In this document: in pieces, positions 1-5,327 of the stretch | Layout: every line of letters starts with the position of its first letter | How positions within the stretch are numbered: position 1 is the stretch's first letter | Program-made: the position numbers and the translations under genes | Assembly (NCBI GenBank): GCA_002352185.1 | Contig: DEHY01000203.1 | Location: 1 to 5,327 of the forward strand | Reading direction: 5' to 3' | DNA length: 5,327 nt | Source: Competibacteraceae bacterium UBA2788 | GTDB taxonomy: Bacteria > Pseudomonadota > Gammaproteobacteria > Competibacterales > Competibacteraceae | The notes under the pieces: model-generated | Database searches by the model: none | Seen by the model: the letters and a program-made list of their open reading frames with translations, nothing else | What the model was told of the DNA's origin: nothing

Positions 1-3000
1 GCCGCCTGCTTCAATCGCGCCAGCATGGCCCCACTATCCTGGCGGTTCCGTTGCTGAAATTCCCGCAGCCGTCGTAATTGACTCTGTTTTTCCTCATCGG
101 TGGAACGCGCCAACTCGACAGTGGTTTGTTCATGCCGGGCATTCGGATTGCGGAAGGTGTTAACGCCAACGATAGGCAGCGATCCATCGTGTTTACGGGT
201 TTCGTAATACAGCGATTCTTCCTGAATCTTGCCACGCTGATAGCCGGTTTCCATCGCCCCCAATACGCCGCCGCGTTCGCTGATCCGCTCAAACTCCTGC
301 AATACGGCCTCCTCCACCAAATCAGTCAATTCATCAATGATGAAAGCGCCCTGGTTGGGGTTCTCGTTCTTCGCCAATCCCCATTCCCGATTGATGATCA
401 ACTGCACGGCCAGCGCGCGCCGCACCGATTCATCGGTCGGCGTCGTTACCGCCTCGTCATACGCATTGGTGTGCAAGGAATTACAGTTGTCGTAAATGGC
501 GATCAACGCCTGCAATGTGGTGCGAATATCGTTGAAGTCCATTTCCTGAGCGTGCAGGGAACGGCCTGAAGTCTGAATATGATATTTCAGCTTCTGACTG
601 CGCTCATTTGCGCCGTATTTATAACGCATGGCGGTCGCCCAAATCCGCCGCGCCACCCGCCCCATCACTGAATACTCCGGGTCCATGCCGTTGCTGAAGA
701 AGAACGACAGATTCGGCGCGAAATCGTCAATGTGCATTCCTCGCGCCAAATAGGCTTCGACATAGGTAAAGCCATTCGCCAGGGTAAAGGCCAGTTGCGA
801 AATCGGATTCGCCCCCGCTTCAGCGATGTGATAGCCGGAAATCGACACCGAATAGAAATTCTTGACGCCGTGATGGACAAAATACTCCTGAATGTCCCCC
901 ATCATTTTCAGCGCGAACTCAGTGGAGAAGATGCAGGTATTCTGCCCCTGATCTTCTTTAAGAATATCGGCCTGCACTGTGCCGCGCACATTTTCCAGCA
1001 CCCATTCACGGATTTTTTCAATCTCATTATCAGTGGGTGGGCGGTGATTGTCGCGCTCAAATTTATCGATCTGCTGATCAAACGCGGTATTGAAGTACAT
1101 GGCTAAAATCATGGGGGCCGGGCCGTTGATGGTCATGGACACCGATGTAGTCGGCGCACACAACTCAAACCCGGAATACAGCACTTTCAAATCATCCAGC
1201 GTGGCAATGGAAACCCCGGAATTACCCACTTTTCCGTAAATATCGGGGCGCTCGTCCGGGTCGCAGCCATACAGAGTGACCGAATCAAACGCGGTAGATA
1301 ACCGGGTGGCTTCAGCGTGTTCGGACAGTTTCTTGAAGCGGCGATTGGTGCGGAACGGATCGCCTTCACCGGCGAACATTCGGGTAGGGTCTTCATTCTC
1401 GCGCTTAAAGGCGAATACGCCAGCGGTATAGGGGAAGCTGCCGGGCACATTTTCCAGCATCATCCAGCGCAACAATTCACCATGGTCCTCAAAGCGCGGC
1501 AAGGCCACTTTGGGAATGCGGGTGCCGGAGAGTGAACGGCTGGTTATTTGCGTGCGCAATTCCCGGTCGCGGATTTTAACCACATATTCATCACCGCTAT
1601 AACTGGCCCGGACTTGCGGCCACATCTCTACCAGTTTACGGGCGTGTGAATCCACCTGCGACTCGACTTTTTCCAGCAGGGGTTCCAGATCAGTAATCGG
1701 CTTATTGATCGTTTCCAGCATGGCCTTGACTGCGTGCAATTGCTGACGCTGGCGAATCAGTTTGACCTGCTCATTCACCTGGCGATGATAGCCGCGCACG
1801 GTATCGGCAATTTCGGCCAGATAACGGGATCGCGCCGGGGGCACAATGACGGTTTTGCCGGTAGCGGCTTTATGTTCCACTCTCGGCAAGCGGCCTGGCG
1901 ACAGATCCATGCCTTTATCGCGCAATAATTCCACCACGCCCTGATAGAGCGCGGTCACGCCGTCGTCATTAAAACGGGCGGCAATGGTGCCATAAACCGG
2001 CATCGCCTCCGGCGATTGAGCGAAGGCCTGCCGATTACGCTGCACCTGCTTGCGCACATCACGCAGCGCGTCTTCTGCGCCTTTACGGTCGAACTTGTTA
2101 ATCACCACCGCGTCGGCGAAATCCAGCATATCGATTTTTTCCAACTGCGAGGCCGCGCCGAATTCCGGCGTCATCACATACAGCGCCCGATCCACCAGCG
2201 GCACAATGGCGGCGTCGCCCTGACCAATGCCGGAGGTTTCAACGATCAGCAGGTCAAAGCCGGCCAGCTTGCAGGCGGCCAGAATGTCGCCCAGAGTTTC
2301 GGGGACTTCGCTACCGGTGGCGCGCGTCGCCAGCGAGCGCATGTACAGATTCGGGCCGGCCACGGCATTCATGCGGATGCGGTCGCCCAGCAGCGCGCCG
2401 CCGGTCTTGCGCCGTGAGGGATCGGCGGCGATGACCGCGATGTTGAGCCGGTCGTCCTGATCCAGCCGGAAGCGCCGCACCAGTTCGTCGGTCAGCGACG
2501 ACTTGCCGGAACCGCCGGTGCCGGTAATGCCGAGAACCGGTATCGGGCGTGTCCTGGCTTCGCGGAGAATCTGCTGGCGCAATTCGGAGGCAACGGCGCC
2601 GTTTTCCAGCGCAGTAATCAGCCGGGACAGCGCCCGCCAGTCGCCGGCTTTAATTTCGTCGAGGGTTTGAGGGGCGTACTGACCGGGATCCATGTCGCAA
2701 ATGGTCAGCATGTGGTCGATCATGCCCTGCAAACCCATCGCCTGGCCGTCTTCCGGCGAGAAGATGCGGGTCACGCCATAGTCATGCAGCTCGTGAATTT
2801 CCGCCGGGACGATTACGCCGCCGCCGCCGCCAAACACCTTGATATTGTCGCCGCCGCGCGTGCGCAGCAGGTCGATCATGTACTTGAAGAACTCGACATG
2901 GCCGCCCTGATAGGAACTGATGGCGATGCCCTGCGCGTCCTCCTGCAAGGCCGCCGTCACCACTTCCTCCACCGAGCGGTTGTGGCCGAGATGGATCACT

Positions 3001-3158
3001 TCCGCGCCGCTGGCCTGGAGGATGCGGCGCATGATGTTGACCGAGGCGTCGTGACCGTCGAACAGGCTGGTGGCGGTGACGAAGCGGATTTTGTGTCGGG
3101 GCTTGACTTGGTCAGCGCCGGACATAGGGGGCCTGAGGGGGCTGATGACTGCGGACAT
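1..3158 (-). CDS. icmF: Fused isobutyryl-CoA mutase IcmF (B12-binding domain + MeaB-like GTPase + mutase), 3' end cut by window edge
   Basis: IcmF is a cytosolic adenosylcobalamin enzyme that interconverts isobutyryl-CoA and n-butyryl-CoA by a radical carbon-skeleton rearrangement. Its built-in GTPase guards cofactor loading. The frame is open for 1052 codons and leaves the window without a stop. Known IcmF proteins have about 1085 to 1095 residues, so only roughly 35 to 45 C-terminal residues are missing. Visible from the N-terminus are: a B12-binding domain at about 23-150 with DGHDAS at 34-39 (His36 the expected lower cobalt ligand), SSYQGGH at 81-87 and a five-glycine loop at 110-114; a G domain at about 205-420 with P-loop GTGGSGKS at 213-220, ADPSR at 245-249, ETSGIGQGD at 307-315 and NKFD at 354-357; a linker at about 430-540; and the mutase barrel with SISGYH at 772-777 (His777 is the usual catalytic His). 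Aligned by eye, Phe595 and Gln739 occupy the positions that are Tyr and Arg in methylmalonyl-CoA mutase, which favours isobutyryl-CoA. The ATG at 3158 is preferred over the in-frame ATG at 3125 because AAGGAG precedes it. There is no frameshift or lost key residue. Methylmalonyl-CoA mutase is the main alternative and fits less well. Confidence 0.95.
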   Translation of the reverse strand, partial: MSAVISPLRPPMSGADQVKPRHKIRFVTATSLFDGHDASVNIMRRILQASGAEVIHLGHNRSVEEVVTAALQEDAQGIAISSYQGGHVEFFKYMIDLLRTRGGDNIKVFGGGGGVIVPAEIHELHDYGVTRIFSPEDGQAMGLQGMIDHMLTICDMDPGQYAPQTLDEIKAGDWRALSRLITALENGAVASELRQQILREARTRPIPVLGITGTGGSGKSSLTDELVRRFRLDQDDRLNIAVIAADPSRRKTGGALLGDRIRMNAVAGPNLYMRSLATRATGSEVPETLGDILAACKLAGFDLLIVETSGIGQGDAAIVPLVDRALYVMTPEFGAASQLEKIDMLDFADAVVINKFDRKGAEDALRDVRKQVQRNRQAFAQSPEAMPVYGTIAARFNDDGVTALYQGVVELLRDKGMDLSPGRLPRVEHKAATGKTVIVPPARSRYLAEIADTVRGYHRQVNEQVKLIRQRQQLHAVKAMLETINKPITDLEPLLEKVESQVDSHARKLVEMWPQVRASYSGDEYVVKIRDRELRTQITSRSLSGTRIPKVALPRFEDHGELLRWMMLENVPGSFPYTAGVFAFKRENEDPTRMFAGEGDPFRTNRRFKKLSEHAEATRLSTAFDSVTLYGCDPDERPDIYGKVGNSGVSIATLDDLKVLYSGFELCAPTTSVSMTINGPAPMILAMYFNTAFDQQIDKFERDNHRPPTDNEIEKIREWVLENVRGTVQADILKEDQGQNTCIFSTEFALKMMGDIQEYFVHHGVKNFYSVSISGYHIAEAGANPISQLAFTLANGFTYVEAYLARGMHIDDFAPNLSFFFSNGMDPEYSVMGRVARRIWATAMRYKYGANERSQKLKYHIQTSGRSLHAQEMDFNDIRTTLQALIAIYDNCNSLHTNAYDEAVTTPTDESVRRALAVQLIINREWGLAKNENPNQGAFIIDELTDLVEEAVLQEFERISERGGVLGAMETGYQRGKIQEESLYYETRKHDGSLPIVGVNTFRNPNARHEQTTVELARSTDEEKQSQLRRLREFQQRNRQDSGAMLARLKQA

Positions 3159-3168
3159 GATCGGGATT

Positions 3169-3174
3169 CTCCTT
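3169..3174 (-). promoter_or_regulatory. Ribosome binding site of icmF
   Basis: AAGGAG reads on the minus strand, with ten bases between GGAG and the ATG at 3158. The in-frame ATG at 3125 has only a weak AGG upstream, so this site decides the start and keeps an 11-residue N-terminal extension ([11 protein letters not shown]). The spacing is slightly long but usable. Confidence 0.7.
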
Positions 3175-3192
3175 GGGTTGTTATGGGCGCTA

Positions 3193-3198
3193 ATGATA
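3193..3198 (-). promoter_or_regulatory. Candidate -10 element for icmF
   Basis: TATCAT on the minus strand matches the sigma-70 -10 consensus at five of six positions. It would give a leader of about 28 bases before the icmF ATG. No good -35 hexamer lies 16 to 18 bases further upstream, so an activator or a different promoter may be involved. The site lies back to back with a plus-strand -10 candidate at 3231-3236. Confidence 0.3.
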
Positions 3199-3230
3199 CG
3201 CCCTTGCGGCGCAGTGGCGAGAGACCGGGC

Positions 3231-3236
3231 TACACT
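3231..3236 (+). promoter_or_regulatory. Candidate -10 element for the BtuF-like gene
   Basis: TACACT resembles the sigma-70 -10 box, and transcription would begin near 3243. A TTGCGG upstream sits 21 bases away, which is too far for a normal -35. If this is the real promoter, the in-frame ATG at 3237 cannot be the translation start, which leaves 3267 or 3336. Confidence 0.3.
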
Positions 3237-3335
3237 ATGCCCGTCTGCATCCGCTTTGCCCGCCGCATGAAAACCGACAATCGCACTGGACCTGATCGAA
3301 ACCATTCTGGTCTATCGTTTACCCAAGCTGACTCG

Positions 3336-4178
3336 ATGGAACTCAAGCGGGAGACTTTGGCCGACGCTCTCGGCGTCCAGCATGCGCCCGTCGCCGCGCC
3401 CGCCCGCATTGTCTCGCTGGTGCCCAGCATCACCGAACTGCTGTTCGCATTGGGACTGGGCGATCAGGTGGTGGGTCGCACTCATTATTGTATTCACCCA
3501 GCGGCGGCGGTCGCCGCGCTACCCAGCGTGGGCGGGACCAAGAAAATCAGGCATTCCCGGTTGCGGGCGCTGCAACCCACTCACGTCATTCTGAACATTG
3601 ACGAAAATCCCAAGCTGCTGGCTGAGCAACTCGCCGAGTACGTGCCGCAGGTCATCGTGACTCATCCGCTGACTCCAGAAGACAATGTGCCGCTTTACCG
3701 CTTGCTCGGCGGCATCTTCAATCGTGAGGTCGAGGCGGAAGCGCTGGTGGCGGAATTCGAGCGGGCGCTGATGCTGTTGCGGCGTGCAGCGTGGCCGAAA
3801 CGGCGGGTGCTGTACCTGATCTGGCGCAAGCCGTGGATGGGTGTCAGCCGGGACACCTACATCGCCCGGATGTTGGCGCTGGTCGGTTGGGAGACGCTGC
3901 CGACGGAATCCGAGGCGCGCTATCCGGTGCTGGAACCGGATAAGGCGTTGCTGGATGCCGCTGATCTGATCCTGTTCAGCAGCGAGCCGTATCGGTTCCA
4001 ACTAACGGATTTGGAAACTTTCGCCCGCGATTATGATTGTCCACTGGAGAAGCTGCGGCTGATCGATGGCGAAATGACCTCGTGGTACGGCAGCCGGGCG
4101 ATTCAGGGGTTGCGTTATATGGAGCAATTTGCTCGCGAGATTGCCGAGCTTGTTGGTTACCTGTCGGATGCCAGATGA
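3336..4178 (+). CDS. BtuF-like helical-backbone metal receptor / putative cobalamin-binding protein, no signal peptide
   Basis: The 280-residue product resembles periplasmic-binding-protein family 2 (the BtuF/FhuD fold, in which two lobes joined by a long helix bind cobalamin or metal chelates). What can be seen: RIVSLVPSITELLFALGLG at 24-42, the typical first strand and helix; CIHP at 52-55 and VGGTKK at 65-70, common in this subgroup; NIDEN at 87-91; a second-lobe segment LIWRKPWMGV at 161-170; SSEPYRF at 215-221; and a C-terminal DGEMTSWYGSR at 244-254. No signal peptide, lipobox or membrane segment appears from this start or from the in-frame ATGs at 3267 and 3237, so the protein is probably cytosolic, unlike true BtuF. 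Neither 3336 nor 3267 has a clear Shine-Dalgarno site. I chose 3336 because the conserved domain begins soon after it, so the start is uncertain. The gene is divergent from icmF, a B12 enzyme, and no ABC permease or ATPase is visible. A role in cobalamin binding is inferred from family and context only; the ligand is unproven. Confidence 0.85.
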   Translation: MELKRETLADALGVQHAPVAAPARIVSLVPSITELLFALGLGDQVVGRTHYCIHPAAAVAALPSVGGTKKIRHSRLRALQPTHVILNIDENPKLLAEQLAEYVPQVIVTHPLTPEDNVPLYRLLGGIFNREVEAEALVAEFERALMLLRRAAWPKRRVLYLIWRKPWMGVSRDTYIARMLALVGWETLPTESEARYPVLEPDKALLDAADLILFSSEPYRFQLTDLETFARDYDCPLEKLRLIDGEMTSWYGSRAIQGLRYMEQFAREIAELVGYLSDAR

Positions 4179-4376
4179 TTATGTTGACAATCGGAGCCGC
4201 CGTCTGCTGGAGAGTGATGCAAATTCGACTTCATGCGAATGCGACGACCACGCCCAAACAAAAAAAACCAACTAATCACCCGACGCCCCTCGCAACCCAT
4301 TGAATTGTGAGGGGCTGGAAAACCCCGATTTGAGACAAAAACCGGCAAATTAGGGCATAAGCCCACGCCTCAAGCG
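4179..4376. other. Convergent intergenic spacer
   Basis: This spacer of about 200 bases lies between the stop codons of two converging genes. It holds a run of eight A at 4260-4267, an 11-bp hairpin at 4285-4315, a GGGC-ATAA-GCCC mini-hairpin at 4353-4364 and a weak ATTCG/CGAAT repeat around 4223-4240. I see no supported gene in it: short frames here lack a ribosome binding site and show no recognisable protein. Confidence 0.6.
4285..4315. terminator. Hairpin, possible terminator between converging genes
   Basis: GCCCCTCGCAA pairs with TTGTGAGGGGC around a nine-base loop, giving an 11-bp stem with one G-T wobble. On the minus strand a run of eight T follows, but only after about 17 bases, so it is not a textbook intrinsic terminator for radC. 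On the plus strand no T-run follows. Its place between two converging stop codons supports a transcript-ending or end-protecting role, but this remains an inference. Confidence 0.35.
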
Positions 4377-5051
4377 CTAAAGCACTCCGCGTTCGGCCAG
4401 CGACACCGTTTGCCCATCGCCCACCACGATATGATCCAGCAGACGGACATCCACCAGCGCCAGCGCTTCCTTCAGCCGTACCGTGATCAGCTCATCGGCG
4501 CGGCTGGGCTCGGCGACCCCGGACGGGTGGTTGTGCGCCACGATGGCGGCGGCGGCATTGTGGTGGAGCGCACGCTTCACTACCTGGCGCGGGTACACCG
4601 AAGAGCTATCGATGGTGCCGTAGAACAGCTCTTCGTATTGAATCACCCGATGCTTGTTGTCCAAAAACAGGCAGGCGAAGACTTCATGCGCGTGGTCGCG
4701 CATCCGGGTCATCAGATAGCGGCGGGTGTCGGACGCACTCTGAATTGCATCGCCGCGCTGCAAGGTTTCTTCCAAATGGCGGCGCGCCAGTTCCAGCACC
4801 GCCTGCAACTGCACATATTTAGCCATCCCCATCCCATGCGTCGCACAGAATGCCGCCTGATCCAGCCCTAACAGGGTGCGCAGATTGCCATGCTGCTTGA
4901 GCATATCGCGGGCAAGATCGACCGCGCTGCGCCCGCGCACTCCGACCCGCAGGAAAATCGCCAGCAGTTCGGCATCGGACAGGGCGGACGCTCCCCGCTC
5001 GATCAGCTTCTCGCGCGGACGCTCATCGTCGGGCCAGTCGCGAATGGACAT
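4377..5051 (-). CDS. radC: RadC family protein (JAMM/JAB domain), complete
   Basis: The 224-residue product matches the usual RadC length (about 222 to 230). The N-terminus has the family signature [16 protein letters not shown] at 1-16, followed by a helix-hairpin-helix-like region to about residue 95. The C-terminal half is the JAMM metalloprotease-like domain: Glu123, then HNHPSG at 173-178 and EPSRAD at 181-186. Thus the zinc ligands His173, His175 and Asp186 are all present, as is the serine of the motif (Ser183). RadC was first linked to DNA repair, but its biochemical activity is not settled. The domain suggests a metal-dependent hydrolase acting in the cytosol, possibly tied to recombination or stalled forks. 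The ATG at 5051 is preferred: it matches the family N-terminus and has AGGA seven bases upstream, whereas the in-frame TTG at 5066 would lie upstream of that site. The gene stands alone here. In Enterobacteria radC lies between rpmB and coaBC, and neither is visible next to it in this window. Confidence 0.96.
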   Translation of the reverse strand: MSIRDWPDDERPREKLIERGASALSDAELLAIFLRVGVRGRSAVDLARDMLKQHGNLRTLLGLDQAAFCATHGMGMAKYVQLQAVLELARRHLEETLQRGDAIQSASDTRRYLMTRMRDHAHEVFACLFLDNKHRVIQYEELFYGTIDSSSVYPRQVVKRALHHNAAAAIVAHNHPSGVAEPSRADELITVRLKEALALVDVRLLDHIVVGDGQTVSLAERGVL

Positions 5052-5058
5052 TGGGTTT

Positions 5059-5064
5059 TCCTGC
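5059..5064 (-). promoter_or_regulatory. Ribosome binding site of radC
   Basis: GCAGGA on the minus strand ends seven bases before the ATG at 5051. It decides the start in favour of 5051 over the upstream in-frame TTG at 5066, because that longer frame would contain this site. Confidence 0.65.
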
Positions 5065-5086
5065 AAGGGGTTATGGAACGCAAAAC

Positions 5087-5092
5087 ATCATA
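5087..5092 (-). promoter_or_regulatory. Candidate -10 element for radC
   Basis: TATGAT on the minus strand matches five of six bases of the sigma-70 -10 consensus. It would start transcription near 5080 with a leader of about 29 bases. The expected -35 region is GC-rich and unconvincing, so confidence is limited. Confidence 0.35.
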
Positions 5093-5220
5093 GCGAATTT
5101 GGCGCGCCCCGGCTTTTTTTGCGACAACCCTGCTTTATGCTCTATTGTGAGGCAATCGCTCCATGCAAAGCACCAGCATGAGGCAAATCACCCGGCTCCA
5201 GCCTGCGCTCCTGCGTCCCT

Positions 5221-5262
5221 TAAAAATCAATAATAAAAGCAAAAACAAATAATTAAAAAATA
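5221..5262. promoter_or_regulatory. AT-rich tract upstream of the sigma-54-like site
   Basis: Only four of these 42 bases are G or C, in sharp contrast to the flanks. AATCAA at 5225-5230 matches the first half of the IHF consensus, but the TTR half is absent (AAA instead). The tract could be an IHF-type bend site or UP-like element for the adjacent promoter, which is an inference from position and composition. Confidence 0.4.
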
Positions 5263-5278
5263 TGGCAACGGAATTGCT
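5263..5278 (+). promoter_or_regulatory. Candidate sigma-54 (-24/-12) promoter
   Basis: TGGCAACGGAATTGCT carries the invariant GG (5264-5265) and GC (5276-5277) separated by exactly ten bases, plus the flanking TGGCA and TTGCT of the consensus. Only two of the conserved positions (CG after TGGCA) differ. Transcription would start near 5289 and run right, out of the window. The AT-rich tract directly upstream fits the IHF-dependent layout common for such promoters. The target gene and activator site are not visible. Confidence 0.5.
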
Positions 5279-5327
5279 AGTTCCATACTCAAGGATTCGC
5301 GCTCACCCGCCCAGGCGGTTTGGAAGC

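Noticed and set aside
78..2460. Several plus-strand frames of 60 to 163 codons opposite icmF
   Set aside because: They are antisense shadows of a strongly conserved coding frame, with no ribosome binding sites or known motifs.
2815..2831. GCC trinucleotide repeat
   Set aside because: It encodes the conserved polyglycine loop of the B12-binding domain of IcmF, so it is explained by coding function.
2667..3335. N-terminal extension of the BtuF-like frame back to 2667 (a 503-residue reading)
   Set aside because: The added part is antisense to the B12-binding domain of icmF, shows no recognisable protein, and crosses the divergent intergenic region. It arises from the high GC content of icmF there.
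3519..4001. Minus-strand 160-codon frame opposite the BtuF-like gene
   Set aside because: It is antisense to a recognisable domain and has no family resemblance of its own.
4184..4189. Perfect TTGACA after the BtuF-like stop codon
   Set aside because: No -10-like hexamer lies 16 to 18 bases downstream and no plus-strand gene follows.
4037..4303. Plus-strand frame overlapping the end of the BtuF-like gene and the spacer
   Set aside because: Most of it is out of frame inside a supported gene, and the tail is low-complexity Lys/Thr/Pro with no ribosome binding site.
4410..4871. Plus-strand 153-codon frame opposite radC
   Set aside because: It is a shadow of the conserved RadC frame, rich in His, Arg and Gln as expected from antisense reading.
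5101..5120. GC-rich stretch followed by seven T, resembling an intrinsic terminator
   Set aside because: The GC part forms no stem of useful length next to the T-run, and no plus-strand gene ends there.
5119..5148. TTGCGA and TATTGT 18 bases apart, a possible sigma-70 promoter on the plus strand
   Set aside because: Both hexamers are weak matches and no gene starts downstream within reach; the sigma-54-like site is the stronger candidate.

Overview
The window looks like chromosomal DNA of a moderately GC-rich proteobacterium, probably a gammaproteobacterium. This placement is an inference from the radC type and the IcmF type and is not secure. There are three protein-coding genes, one cut by the left edge, and no sign of an insertion sequence, prophage, CRISPR array, rRNA or tRNA.

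Region 1 to 3158 (minus strand) is one open frame of 1052 codons that runs off the left edge. It encodes IcmF, the adenosylcobalamin-dependent isobutyryl-CoA mutase fused to its own G-protein chaperone. In order it carries a B12-binding domain, a MeaB-like GTPase, a linker and most of the mutase barrel. Only a short C-terminal piece is missing. No frame on the other strand of this region is a credible gene.

Region 3159 to 3335 separates two divergent genes and holds candidate -10 elements for each. From about 3336 to 4178 (plus strand) lies a BtuF/helical-backbone metal-receptor-like protein without a visible signal peptide. Its position back to back with a B12 enzyme suggests, but does not prove, a link to cobalamin handling.

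Region 4179 to 4376 is a convergent intergenic spacer with an 11-bp hairpin. Region 4377 to 5051 (minus strand) is a complete radC with an intact JAMM metal-binding motif. Region 5052 to 5327 holds the radC leader, an approximately 90 % AT tract and a good match to a sigma-54 (-24/-12) promoter pointing right, toward a gene beyond the window.

The region is mostly ordinary housekeeping and metabolic DNA. The points most worth a second look are the sigma-54-like promoter at the right edge, the cytosolic BtuF-like neighbour of icmF, and a base-composition step inside icmF.
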